Assembly: GCA_903925685.1 (NCBI GenBank) | Contig: CAIYGI010000239.1 | Location: 1 to 33,078 of the forward strand | DNA: 33,078 nucleotides | Reading direction: 5' to 3' | Source of the DNA: an uncultured bacterium | GTDB lineage: Bacteria > Verrucomicrobiota > Kiritimatiellia > CAIKKV01 > CAIYGI01 | Part shown: one piece after another, positions 16,289 through 24,474 of the stretch | Position numbering within the stretch: the stretch's first letter is position 1 | How the letters are laid out: each line of letters begins with the position of its first letter | Program-made: the position numbers and the translations under genes | Notes under the pieces: model-generated | Database searches by the model: none | Told to the model about the DNA's origin: nothing | What the model saw: the letters and a program-made list of their open reading frames with translations, nothing else

Positions 16289-17461
16289 ATGGCATCAATA
16301 CGGTTCAAGAGATTCACCAAACCCCATGTCCTGAAGGACATCGGACGCGCCTTGCTCGGGCGCTTCTTTGCCAAGTTCAAGGACGACCTGGCCGAGAAGG
16401 AAGTCACCCTGCCGGACCCGGCGCTGGCGGATGAAGAGTATTTCGGGACATTGGCCGACGTTCTACTGTCGCCCGAGGGTCTGCCCGGCACCTTGAATGA
16501 CGCCCTGTATGCCATAGACGAGATGGCGACGGAGGACGGACAGCAACGCCTGGAGGAAGGCGTTGCCGAGGCTCAGTTGCCACTGACTTTCGACGAGAAG
16601 TCAACCCGCGAGGACATTGCCTTGCAGGTCTGGCTTGAATCACCGGAACTGCTCGCGCAGAAACACAACGAACAACGCCTGATTCGCCTTTCTTCCTTCG
16701 AGTATTACAGCAACCCGGCCCCGACCGACCGGAGCGCCACCTTCCAAGCGCCCGACGCCGCCACACTTGACGCCCTTACCGGGGCATTCGATCTGTGGTT
16801 CTCTCGGCACAACCGCGGCCACAAGAACACCAAGATCGAACCCCACGAGATTGACGGCGAGTTCTGGTTCATGATCCGCCACGGGGACACCTACGCCAGG
16901 ACGCCGAAGGTTGAAGGGTCGCGGAGCGAAGTCTTGCACTATCGCCCCGAAAAAGATGACGTGGTTGTCTACACGCCCGACCTGGACGAAATCCGCATCC
17001 ACGCCGGCACCAAGGGCGAGAAGCAACTCTACCGCGAAAAGTTCGGATTCTACCTGTTCGGGCGGGAGAACTTCTTCTCCGAGTTTAAGACCTACACGTT
17101 GGAACCGTTGCGGTTGGGGAAGGACTCCCTTGACCCGCAAGGCATTGAAGGAATCCGGGAAATTATCCTGCGCGAGGTCGAAATGGGATGGGACGGTCAG
17201 TTCAACGACGGCCTTGTCCGCAAGTCTGACGACGTGTTTGCCAGCGCGGCCGCCTACGAACGGTCTTTCAACCCGATCAACGAGAAGGCAAAACTTCGGC
17301 GCGCCGCGTTCGACGTGTACTTCGGCGACGAGGAGAAGCCCCGCAAGGTGCAGATTCGTCCACCGAACATTCTGAAACTGGGTCGTCACTGCGACGCCCG
17401 CCTCGTCCATCGGTGGCTGTCAAAGCAGAAGTTCCGCACAACGGGGCAGGTTCAGGAGTAA
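16289..17461 (+). CDS. unknown operon protein
   Basis: 390 aa, not recognised. It is soluble and acidic, with a helical N-terminal third and a beta-rich middle (~175-260, FWFMIRHGDTYAR...YRPEKDDVVVYTPDLDEIRIHAG). The C terminus is basic (RPPNILKLGRHCDARLVHRWLSKQKF). GGGAGG lies seven bases before the ATG. The stop is followed 14 bases later by the protease gene. Position between the PC4-like protein and the protease suggests a subunit or a protease substrate, with no sequence proof. Confidence 0.75.
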   Translation: MASIRFKRFTKPHVLKDIGRALLGRFFAKFKDDLAEKEVTLPDPALADEEYFGTLADVLLSPEGLPGTLNDALYAIDEMATEDGQQRLEEGVAEAQLPLTFDEKSTREDIALQVWLESPELLAQKHNEQRLIRLSSFEYYSNPAPTDRSATFQAPDAATLDALTGAFDLWFSRHNRGHKNTKIEPHEIDGEFWFMIRHGDTYARTPKVEGSRSEVLHYRPEKDDVVVYTPDLDEIRIHAGTKGEKQLYREKFGFYLFGRENFFSEFKTYTLEPLRLGKDSLDPQGIEGIREIILREVEMGWDGQFNDGLVRKSDDVFASAAAYERSFNPINEKAKLRRAAFDVYFGDEEKPRKVQIRPPNILKLGRHCDARLVHRWLSKQKFRTTGQVQE

Positions 17462-17475
17462 GGAGGCCGCGCCCC

Positions 17476-18210
17476 ATGAAGACCATTGCCGATTTGTGCC
17501 ATGCCGCCCGGCCGGTCTGTTTCGACAACAAGGTTGAGGATTATGACTACAGTCTTCAGGGAACCGCTTTCCTGGTTCGATTCCATGGCGAGTTGTTCGC
17601 GGTCACGGCAGAGCACGTCTTGAAAAATTACCGACCTGACCGGGTGTTGATTCCCTACGAAGTCGGTTCGGAACACTTCCTGCCGTTCGACGACGCCTTC
17701 CGTTTCCACACGCAGGAGACCGAGGACACCGACCACTGTGACCTCGCCGTCTTCTCAGTTGCCGAACGCAAGCTCGACAAGGCGTTGTTTGACGAAGGCA
17801 AAGTCTACAATCTGGACGCCGAACGCCGGTTTCCGGTGCCTGACGGCATGAAGTTGGTCATCCACGGTTTCCCCGATCCCATCAATGAAGTGGACTACGA
17901 TGCCCGCCATCTTGCCATGCGACGACTGAGCATAACGGCCAACGCAAGGGGATTGTCACGTTTCCTTGGCATGAAGGAATTGGACTTCGACACCGACGCC
18001 AAGATGTCTACGTTCAGCGGCATGAGTGGTTCGCCAGTATTCGCCATCTGCCCGATAAACCCCCAGCAAAGCGCGACAATGCTCGACGGCATGCTGCTTC
18101 GCGCCACCCCAGAGAGTCGCCACGGGTTCTACCTGGACGCAACCGTCATCAGGAACGTCATCGCTGGAGACGTCCGGGAGACCAGGAAGACAAAACGGGA
18201 AGCCCCATGA
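17476..18210 (+). CDS. trypsin-like serine protease, cytoplasmic
   Basis: 244 aa with a chymotrypsin-fold pattern. GTAFLVRF precedes FAVTAEHVL (His47), DHCDLAVF gives the Asp (Asp89), and FSGMSGSPVF gives the nucleophile (Ser184 in GMSGSP). No signal peptide or transmembrane helix is present, so it should act in the cytoplasm, where trypsin-like enzymes are rare outside conflict systems. In several recently described immune systems such proteases are triggered effectors. An upstream in-frame ATG at 17413 would overlap the preceding gene; the ATG at 17476 has AAGGAGG at 17460-17466. The gene overlaps the last operon gene by four bases. Confidence 0.88.
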   Translation: MKTIADLCHAARPVCFDNKVEDYDYSLQGTAFLVRFHGELFAVTAEHVLKNYRPDRVLIPYEVGSEHFLPFDDAFRFHTQETEDTDHCDLAVFSVAERKLDKALFDEGKVYNLDAERRFPVPDGMKLVIHGFPDPINEVDYDARHLAMRRLSITANARGLSRFLGMKELDFDTDAKMSTFSGMSGSPVFAICPINPQQSATMLDGMLLRATPESRHGFYLDATVIRNVIAGDVRETRKTKREAP

Positions 18211-19547
18211 CTACCTGCCGCCTGTGGCAAATATTGGAGAGCATACCCGGTCCGGCGGCGGTCGCGGCGGTCTGGAAAGCCAATCTCGGGGCGGATTTCG
18301 ACACCTTCCGTGCGACATTCCTTCGCCAACTACGCACGCCGGCCAAGTCCTACCCGTGCCATCGCGAATGCGGTTGCGCCCATGAGATCGTGAGACACAA
18401 AGGCGGTTCGATTGTGGCCGTCTGCCGCTGCGAACCATCGCACTGCGACGACATCCGCCTGACCGACGCTGACGTTGCCATCCTGGAGTTGAACTGGCCG
18501 AAATTCGGCCGCGCCATCGCCCAGGCTTTCAGGTTTACACGGCGGGAAGCGGAAGTCGGGATCCCCCATACAATCCAGATTGCCGCCTACGGCGACGAGG
18601 CGTTTCCGGTGATTCTTACGATCCAACACGACCGCGCCGCCTTCCGCCAGACGGTTACGGCGCTCGCGGCACACTTGCGCGCCCGGTTCATCCTCGTCGC
18701 GCCGACGGCTGGTTTCATGGATGCGACCTCTCGCCAGATTCTCGCCAACCTGAATGGTGACTTCTTGCCGCTGGACACGACAGTCCGCATCACCGAAACG
18801 GGATCTCTCACGACCGTCAAAACAATTGCCGAACTACTTGGCCGCCAAGAAGTCCGTGTGCCTGCCGCGACTGGTCCCCGCTACGCCCTCGTCAAGGGCA
18901 TGAAATCCTGGGGCCTGGTTTTCGACGGCGCCTCGGCGCCCGTGAAACACGAGAAGGGGATCCTCTACGTGGCCTATCTTCTCCATAATCCGCCGATAGA
19001 ACCAATCCACGCCCTCGACCTTGCGGTCAAGGTCCCGGAAATATACCGCAAGCAACTCGGAATCACGGCAACGACCGACGCCGTCACCGGTGAGGCCGCC
19101 CCTCTGCACCGCCATGCCCGTATTCAGGAGCGCAGTCTCGGACTCGAAGCCCTGGAATCTGCAAAGGCCGTCTGGAAGGAACAACAGAAATGGGAGGCTG
19201 TGCTCGACGACGATAAGACGACCGAGCCGGAGCGGGCCGAGGCGTTGCGCTACCTGGAAGAGATCGCGACCTTTCAACGTCGTTACGCAGAACACAGCAA
19301 GAGCAACGCTGAAAATCTTGTTCGTGCGGTGCGTCGAGCGATCACGCGCTTCCATGACAACCTATCGAAGACGCTGGACAAGGACGGCAACCCGCACCCT
19401 GTCTTGACCGGATTCGCCAATCATCTAAACCAGTACCTTCTCATCCCATCGGCACGTTTTTCGGGAGGACCTTCGGTCCGCACACGAGCCCGTGTTGCCG
19501 GGTGTTTTACCTACGAACCGCCGCCCGGTGTTACCTGGGCCGGCTGA
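18207..19547 (+). CDS. unknown Cys-rich protein ending the operon
   Basis: 446 aa, not assigned to a named family. A Cys cluster at residues 51-80 (C51, C55, C57, C73, C75, C80, plus His and Asp) probably binds zinc; the CRCEPSHCDDI stretch is distinctive. A beta-rich middle follows (~105-290). A charged helical region (~300-400) rich in Glu, Arg and Lys may form a coiled coil. The start overlaps the protease stop (ATGA), and a strong terminator lies 24 bases after the stop, so this is the final gene of the unit. It may sense a ligand or damaged nucleic acid, but that is speculation. Confidence 0.75.
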   Translation: MTTCRLWQILESIPGPAAVAAVWKANLGADFDTFRATFLRQLRTPAKSYPCHRECGCAHEIVRHKGGSIVAVCRCEPSHCDDIRLTDADVAILELNWPKFGRAIAQAFRFTRREAEVGIPHTIQIAAYGDEAFPVILTIQHDRAAFRQTVTALAAHLRARFILVAPTAGFMDATSRQILANLNGDFLPLDTTVRITETGSLTTVKTIAELLGRQEVRVPAATGPRYALVKGMKSWGLVFDGASAPVKHEKGILYVAYLLHNPPIEPIHALDLAVKVPEIYRKQLGITATTDAVTGEAAPLHRHARIQERSLGLEALESAKAVWKEQQKWEAVLDDDKTTEPERAEALRYLEEIATFQRRYAEHSKSNAENLVRAVRRAITRFHDNLSKTLDKDGNPHPVLTGFANHLNQYLLIPSARFSGGPSVRTRARVAGCFTYEPPPGVTWAG

Positions 19548-19554
19548 GTTTCGA

Positions 19555-19575
19555 CTGACTCCTGACCCCTGACCC
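19555..19575. repeat. heptamer repeat CTGACCC, three copies
   Basis: CTGACTC, CTGACCC, CTGACCC in exact 7-base register. The last copy runs into the left arm of the terminator. One of six degenerate heptamer arrays in gene gaps of this window. Confidence 0.7.
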
Positions 19576-19608
19576 CGTGAAGGCCCCCTTCGCGGGGTCC
19601 TTTTTTTT
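19571..19608 (+). terminator. strong intrinsic terminator of the ten-gene operon
   Basis: GACCCCGTGAAGG (19571-19583), loop CCC, CCTTCGCGGGGTC (19587-19599): 13 pairs with one G-T wobble, followed by C and eight T. It ends the operon and separates it from the replication module. Confidence 0.93.
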
Positions 19609-19702
19609 GTCGTGACACGGTTTGTCACGGCGGTGCCCTGCCTTGTCACCCCATGGGGTTTGAAGACACGAAAAATTCTAACCGAATTGGAGGTGACGGA
19701 AA

Positions 19703-19873
19703 ATGAAGTTCAAAGAGCAGAAGATTGAGCGGAAGCACACTCGATTGCCGAAGCGCGATCCGCGTTTCCAGCAACTCCTGTCGCTGGCCCGCGAGGGCGA
19801 GGCGACAGCAATCCACGATTTGTGGGCTGAATTCCAATTCGACTTTAAATGGGACGGTGGTGGTCTTGAGTGA
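19703..19873 (+). CDS. small basic protein of unknown function
   Basis: 56 aa, starting MKFKEQKIERKHTRLPKR and ending in an aromatic, acidic tail (WAEFQFDFKWDGGGLE). GGAGGTG lies about 7 bases upstream of the ATG, an excellent ribosome binding site, which is the main reason to believe this short gene. The basic N-terminal half could bind nucleic acid. It opens the rightward replication module just after the operon terminator. No family is recognised. Confidence 0.6.
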   Translation: MKFKEQKIERKHTRLPKRDPRFQQLLSLAREGEATAIHDLWAEFQFDFKWDGGGLE

Positions 19874-19928
19874 CCCGCCGGGCGCTGACTTTTGAAATGG
19901 ACAGCAAAACAACGGAAGAAAAACAAAA

Positions 19929-20234
19929 ATGAAAATGGAAGCATCACAGAGTTTGCAACTAGCGCAACTGGCGGTCGCCAGTTTGTCGGCACACGAGCGG
20001 ACGGAATTCATGCGGGTACTGACCGGAGCGCCGGTGGCGGTGGAGCCGGACAAGATTCTGCGGCCAAGGGGCGCAGCGGTCCGGCTGGGCGTCACGCCCC
20101 GGACGGTTTTCAACCTGCTCAAGGCGGGGGCGCTGACGCGCATCACGTTGCCGGGACGGCAACGTGGGGTTGGCGTCCGCGAGAGTGAGATTGTGGCGAT
20201 CGTGGAAGGTAAGGCGGTGAACAGTAAACAGTAA
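19929..20234 (+). CDS. HTH DNA-binding protein, excisionase/AlpA-like
   Basis: 101 aa. A helical N-terminal half is followed by a winged helix-turn-helix at ~45-85 (RPRGAAVRLGVTPRTVFNLLKAGALTRITLPG). This pattern is typical of phage AlpA/MerR-type regulators and excisionases. It may be the early regulator of the replication module or the directionality factor for the integrase. The last residues (VNSKQ) and the stop are encoded by the first units of an AGTAAAC heptamer array, so the C terminus has been shaped by repeat insertion. Confidence 0.8.
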   Translation: MKMEASQSLQLAQLAVASLSAHERTEFMRVLTGAPVAVEPDKILRPRGAAVRLGVTPRTVFNLLKAGALTRITLPGRQRGVGVRESEIVAIVEGKAVNSKQ

Positions 20235-20271
20235 ACGGTAGGTAGTAAACAGTAGGCAGTAAACAGTGAAC
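20216..20271. repeat. eight tandem heptamers, AGTAAAC type
   Basis: Units in strict 7-base register: GGTGAAC, AGTAAAC, AGTAAAC, GGTAGGT, AGTAAAC, AGTAGGC, AGTAAAC, AGTGAAC. The array covers the 3' end of the HTH gene and most of the gap to the SSB-like gene. Confidence 0.85.
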
Positions 20272-20293
20272 AAACGAAAGGTAGGATGAGCAA

Positions 20294-20890
20294 ATGGCAG
20301 TATTACAAGACAATGCGGGAGCGGGTAGGCAGTGGCATCTGTTCGAGTTGGGTGAGGCGCCGGTCGCGCCGAAGGGCACGTTCAAGGCGAAGGTGATCGA
20401 CATCCGGGACGAGTTCGGAGTCGAGCGCCGGAAGTTCGATGATCCGAGTCAAACGGAAAAGGTGGACCTGACGGCTTTCCTGTTTGGCTTCCGGGACCGG
20501 GCGGGGCAGCCGCACAGGATCGACACGCGGCCGATGAAGATCAGCGGGAACGAAAAGAGCAACCTCTTCTCGTTTCTCAAGGGACTGACGGGGGCGTCGC
20601 CCAGGATGGGCTGGGATTACATGGAACTGAAGGGTTCCGAATGCCTGGTCACGATCGAGCATGTCCTGAGCAAGGACGGATTGAAGACCTACGCGCAGAT
20701 CGCGGCGGTTTCGCCGTTGCCGGATGGGTTTGCCGACGTGCCCCCACCCCAGGCACAGGCGGCAGTGCCGGCAGCGGCGCGGTCGGGGGTTCCGGCAGGG
20801 CGTGGGACAGCGCGGGCGGTGGCAATGGCGGCACCGGCGCCGGTGGCAGTGGAAGCGCAACCGGCGGCGGATGATCCGCTGCCGTTCTGA
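20294..20890 (+). CDS. phage-type single-stranded DNA-binding protein
   Basis: 198 aa. A compact beta-rich N-terminal domain (~25-145) is joined by a long Ala/Pro-rich linker to the acidic tail DDPLPF. That tail matches the C-terminal peptide with which SSB proteins recruit replication and repair partners (DDDIPF in E. coli). The core does not obviously match EcSSB, so this is probably a phage SSB analogue with its own OB-like fold. AAAGGTAGGA precedes the ATG. It stands directly before a RecB-type nuclease and a DNA polymerase, matching a replication or recombination role. Confidence 0.75.
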   Translation: MAVLQDNAGAGRQWHLFELGEAPVAPKGTFKAKVIDIRDEFGVERRKFDDPSQTEKVDLTAFLFGFRDRAGQPHRIDTRPMKISGNEKSNLFSFLKGLTGASPRMGWDYMELKGSECLVTIEHVLSKDGLKTYAQIAAVSPLPDGFADVPPPQAQAAVPAAARSGVPAGRGTARAVAMAAPAPVAVEAQPAADDPLPF

Positions 20891-20963
20891 TCCAAACAAC
20901 CATTCAAGGCGGGGTCTGCGGCGCCACATCACACCGCCGCGGACTCCGCCGGAGGAAACGTCG

Positions 20964-21761
20964 ATGGCGGTATTGACAGCGAAGACTTCTGAAAGCGCGC
21001 ACTGGTACGCGCGCGATGGGCAGCCGTGCCATGCACAGGCGGCACGGGACGGCGGGGAGCGCAAAACGACGATTCGCGACGCAAAGCGTCTGGGTCTGTT
21101 GCCCTCGGTGACCAGTATCCTGGGGATCCTGGCGAAACCGGGTTTAGATACATGGAAACTCAAGAAGGTGGCGGAGGCGGCTCTGGCGAATCCGAAGCAG
21201 GAGCAGGAGAGCGCGGACTACTGGATCGCGCGTGTGATCGAGGCCAGCAAGGCGGAAACGGTTTCGGCTTCGGATTTGGGGAGTCGGATTCACGATGCTT
21301 TGGACGCTGCGTTTACGGGCGCCAATCTCTACACCGAGATGTTGCCCTATGTGCAGCCTGTCATTGATTGGGTGAACGAGACCAGCATTGAGATTACGGC
21401 GCATGAGGTTGTGTTGACGAATCTGGGGGAGGGTTACGCGGGGCGCGTGGATGCGTTGTTCCGCTTCGGGCAGGCTGGAATCGGGATCCTGGATTACAAG
21501 ACGCGCAAGACGGAGGCCGGGAAGGCGGTGACGCCTTATGACGGCCAGGGGATGCAGTTGGCGGCGTATGCCGCCGCGCACTATGGCGCAGAGGCGTTGC
21601 CGAGGGTACTGGCGGCGAACGTGTTTATCTCAACGACGGAGCCGGGGCGGATGGTGGTCTGCAAGCATGATCGTCTCGACGAGTTGTACCTGGACTTTCT
21701 GGCGGCGGCACGGTTGTGGCGCGCGGTTAAGGGGTATGACCCAAGAAACGCTGAAGTATGA
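20964..21761 (+). CDS. RecB/Cas4-like PD-(D/E)xK nuclease
   Basis: 265 aa. The catalytic pattern of RecB-family nucleases is present: His110 (GSRIH), Asp163 (AGRVDALF), Asp177-Tyr-Lys179 (GILDYKT) and the downstream QLAAYAAA motif (Gln198). Phage members act as 5'-3' exonucleases or processing nucleases in recombination and replication. The start is the ATG at 20964 because GGAGGAAACG lies six bases upstream; a longer in-frame reading extends back into the SSB-like gene and is Arg-rich shadow sequence. The gene lies between the SSB-like protein and the polymerase. No Cys cluster for an iron-sulphur centre is visible, unlike true Cas4. Confidence 0.83.
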   Translation: MAVLTAKTSESAHWYARDGQPCHAQAARDGGERKTTIRDAKRLGLLPSVTSILGILAKPGLDTWKLKKVAEAALANPKQEQESADYWIARVIEASKAETVSASDLGSRIHDALDAAFTGANLYTEMLPYVQPVIDWVNETSIEITAHEVVLTNLGEGYAGRVDALFRFGQAGIGILDYKTRKTEAGKAVTPYDGQGMQLAAYAAAHYGAEALPRVLAANVFISTTEPGRMVVCKHDRLDELYLDFLAAARLWRAVKGYDPRNAEV

Positions 21762-21778
21762 ACGATGAACGATGAACG
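21758..21778. repeat. heptamer repeat ATGAACG, three copies
   Basis: ATGAACG at 21758, 21765 and 21772, exact 7-base register, spanning the stop of the nuclease gene and the gap before the polymerase. Confidence 0.75.
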
Positions 21779-21846
21779 TGTGCAGACGGGTGATTGCGAA
21801 ACATGACGCCTTGCATCCATGCGAAGTCGACGCGGTGGGATAAATA

Positions 21847-23598
21847 ATGACGCACTTGCTCGCCATCGACTTTGAAACCGCCTGGGACAAGGGGTCTTAC
21901 AGCGTTAAGGACCTTGGCAACTGGTTGTATTGCCAGGACAAGCGGTTCGCGGTGCTTAGCGTGGCCATCCATGACGGTGAGCGGGGTGTGGCCGCGAAGC
22001 CGGAGGCGTTTGACTGGGCGGTACTTCACGGCGCGACGCTGGTTGCGCACAACGCACCCTTTGACCGAGCGGTGTTTGACCGGCTGCAGGAGTTGGGCAT
22101 TGTCCCGGCCGGCGTGCGGCCGGCTCGCTGGGTGTGTTCGGCGTCGGCCTGCGCCTACCATGGCCTTCCGCGCGACCTGGCGGGGGCCTGCAAAGAACTG
22201 TTGGGTGTGACGTTGGACAAGACTACCCGTCTTGACCTCGGGCAGGGCGGTTTGTTCGCGCAGGCGGGCTCGGCGGCGCTGGAGGCGTACGCGACTCGCG
22301 ACGCGGAGTTGGCGGGGCGGTTGTTCGCGCGGCTGTGCAAGAGCTGGCCGGCAGCCGAAATGGAGGCGGCGGAAATCACCGATGACATGGGGCGGCACGG
22401 GGTGCGGATCGATACTGCGACGCTGGCCAAGGCGCAATGCGACCTTCACTCCGATCTTGAGGGTTTGCGCAAAGCGATTCCGTTCGATCCTCCTCTTTCG
22501 ATTCCCGCGTTGCGGGAATGGTGTTCGTCAAAGGGTTTTTCGCCACCGCGTTCAACGGCGAAAAACGCCGATCCTGATGATCTTGGCGAAGTAAATGAGC
22601 CCGAGGTGGGCGTGATGGTGCGGCACATGCAGCGGTATCGCCGGCTGAACCGCACGCTGGCGGTGCTGGAGGCCATCCGGAAGCGGATCGCGCCGGATGG
22701 TCGGTTGCGGTACCAGTTGAAATATTTCGGCGCGGGCCAGACCGGGCGCTGGTCCGGTAGTGGTGGCTTGAACATGCAGAACTTCAACCGCGGTGACGCC
22801 GAAGGCGTCGACCTGCGGGGTTTGATCGTGCCGGACCCCGGGCATGTCTTCGTGATTGCGGACTATGCCCAGATCGAGGCGCGGGTGCTGCTCTGGCTGG
22901 CACGCGAGATGGACATGTTGCAGTGGCTCCAATGGGGCATGGATCTCTACGAAGCGGCGGCGCGGCGGATGTTGGGATATCGCGACCCGCGTCCGCTCAA
23001 GCAGGTCGATCCCGGCCTGCGGCAACTGGCGAAGGGCATGACGCTGGGGTTGGGGTTCGGGATGGGCGCCGGGCGGTTTGTGTCCTCTGCCAAGACCTTG
23101 GCCGGCGTGGAGATCACCTTCGAAAAGGCGAAGGAGTCGGTCACGCGCTACCGCAACGCCAACCGGCGGGTGGTCGATCTTTGGGATCGCCTGGCGGACG
23201 CCTTCGCCGGTCATGCCGGCGAGGCGGTCTACCGCATGCCGCTCCCTTCCGGCCGCATTATCCGGTACTGGGGGCCGCGTTCGGTCAACGACACGTTGAT
23301 GGCGGCGGACGTGAAGGGCGGCGACCTGCGCATGGTGCACCGGGGGACGTTGGCCGAGAACATGGTGCAGGCGACGGCCCGGGACATCCTCGCGGCGGCC
23401 TGGTTGCGGTGTGTCGAGGCCGGGCTGACGCCAGTATTGAGTTGCCACGATGAGTTGGTTTTCGAGGTGTCTGTCGGCGACGCGCAAGCGGCGGTGGTCG
23501 AGGTTGAGCGGTTGATGCTGATGCCGCCGGGGTGGGAATACGTGGATTTGTTGCCCCTGGCGGTGGAGGTCAAGGTGGCGGAGAGGTACGGGAAATAA
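21847..23598 (+). CDS. family A DNA polymerase with 3'-5' exonuclease
   Basis: 583 aa, the compact phage form. The exonuclease domain has AIDFETA (Asp8, Glu10), AHNAPFDRAVF (Asp73) and AYATRDAE (Tyr148, Asp152). The polymerase domain has motif A IADYAQIEAR (Asp339), the finger helix RQLAKGMTLGLGFGMG (~392-407) and motif C CHDELVF (His534, Asp535, Glu536). All catalytic residues are intact, so it should be an active replicative polymerase with proofreading. No 5' nuclease domain is present. A weak GGTGGG precedes the ATG. It is the core of the element's own replication machinery, followed by ParB-like, primase and helicase genes. Confidence 0.95.
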   Translation: MTHLLAIDFETAWDKGSYSVKDLGNWLYCQDKRFAVLSVAIHDGERGVAAKPEAFDWAVLHGATLVAHNAPFDRAVFDRLQELGIVPAGVRPARWVCSASACAYHGLPRDLAGACKELLGVTLDKTTRLDLGQGGLFAQAGSAALEAYATRDAELAGRLFARLCKSWPAAEMEAAEITDDMGRHGVRIDTATLAKAQCDLHSDLEGLRKAIPFDPPLSIPALREWCSSKGFSPPRSTAKNADPDDLGEVNEPEVGVMVRHMQRYRRLNRTLAVLEAIRKRIAPDGRLRYQLKYFGAGQTGRWSGSGGLNMQNFNRGDAEGVDLRGLIVPDPGHVFVIADYAQIEARVLLWLAREMDMLQWLQWGMDLYEAAARRMLGYRDPRPLKQVDPGLRQLAKGMTLGLGFGMGAGRFVSSAKTLAGVEITFEKAKESVTRYRNANRRVVDLWDRLADAFAGHAGEAVYRMPLPSGRIIRYWGPRSVNDTLMAADVKGGDLRMVHRGTLAENMVQATARDILAAAWLRCVEAGLTPVLSCHDELVFEVSVGDAQAAVVEVERLMLMPPGWEYVDLLPLAVEVKVAERYGK

Positions 23599-23632
23599 AC
23601 GATGAACGCGGAACGATGAACGATGAAGGGGA
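23598..23632. repeat. heptamer repeat AACGATG, about five units
   Basis: AACGATG, AACGCGG, AACGATG, AACGATG, AAGGGGA from 23598 in 7-base register. The last unit supplies the ribosome binding site (GAAGGGGA) of the ParB-like gene, so the repeat may tune its translation. Confidence 0.75.
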
Positions 23633-23635
23633 AAC

Positions 23636-24448
23636 ATGAAAACAGATGCCAGTGAGAAGAAAGTAGAACCTGCAATTGTGTCGCGACTGGTGCCGATGGA
23701 TGCCATTTGTCCGGACGGCGATTTCATGGTCCGCGCAACGATCGACACCGACACCGCTGCGGCCTACGCGGAGGCCATGAAGGAGGGCGCCAAGTTTCCG
23801 CCGGTTGATCTTTTCGATTTGCCGTCCGGAGACCTGGTGATTGCCGATGGATGGCACAGGTACAAGGCGGCGGCGACGGTCGGGTTTATCGAATTGCCGG
23901 CCAATGTCCACGCCGGGACCCGTGAAGAGGCACTGATCTTCGCGCTCAAGGCCAATCAGCAGCATGGTCTGCGGCGGACGAACGCCGACAAGCGCCGGGC
24001 CGTTGAGGTGGCGCTGGGATTGACGCCGGCGGCGTCGAGCCGCGCGATTGCCGACCTCTGCGGGGTTGGCGACGATCTTGTCCAGGCCGTCCGGCAGGTG
24101 CCGGAATCCGGCACCTGCCCACCTACGCGGTTGGGACGGGACGGGAAGCAATACCCGGCGAAGCGCCTTTCCAGTGCATCCGAGAACGCACGCGAAGACT
24201 CCGCCAAGGACGGGGCCGAGGAATCCGACAGCGATCGGGAGGCGCCGGATGCCGCAAAGGACCGCGCGCGGGAGGAGTGGCAGGACTGGAGCGCGTTTGA
24301 GGATGCGGCGAAGGCCGCGCGGGACGCGATAGAGATGATGGAGAGCGCACATATCGCCGCGAAGCGCCGGGAGATGGCGCACGCGGTGTGCGGGAAGCTG
24401 GCCGCCCGCTGTAAGGCGCTGGCGGCGCGTTACTCAGATGATGACTGA
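23636..24448 (+). CDS. ParB/Spo0J-like N-terminal domain protein
   Basis: 270 aa. The ParB-like N-terminal domain is recognisable from DGWHRYKAA (~72-80), the GxHR-type phosphate-binding box, followed by REEALIFALKANQQHGL (~95-115). An HTH-like segment follows (SRAIADLCGVGDDLVQAVRQ). The C-terminal third is highly charged and probably disordered, then helical. Such phage ParB-like proteins act in partition, regulation or as CTP-dependent clamps; a ParA partner is not present in the window. The gene is tightly placed between polymerase and primase genes. The RBS GAAGGGGAAAC lies within the preceding heptamer array. Confidence 0.82.
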   Translation: MKTDASEKKVEPAIVSRLVPMDAICPDGDFMVRATIDTDTAAAYAEAMKEGAKFPPVDLFDLPSGDLVIADGWHRYKAAATVGFIELPANVHAGTREEALIFALKANQQHGLRRTNADKRRAVEVALGLTPAASSRAIADLCGVGDDLVQAVRQVPESGTCPPTRLGRDGKQYPAKRLSSASENAREDSAKDGAEESDSDREAPDAAKDRAREEWQDWSAFEDAAKAARDAIEMMESAHIAAKRREMAHAVCGKLAARCKALAARYSDDD

Positions 24449-24474
24449 CACGGACGGTACACCGGGTCTTCACC

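Noticed and set aside
7237-19547. Assignment of the operon to BREX or DISARM
   Set aside because: No PglZ, BrxL, BrxA or BrxB and no DrmA or DrmB; the PLD protein and methylase alone are not diagnostic.
22552-23754. 400-codon minus-strand frame opposite the DNA polymerase gene
   Set aside because: Antisense to a complete family A polymerase; His/Pro/Arg-rich shadow frame without a start signal.
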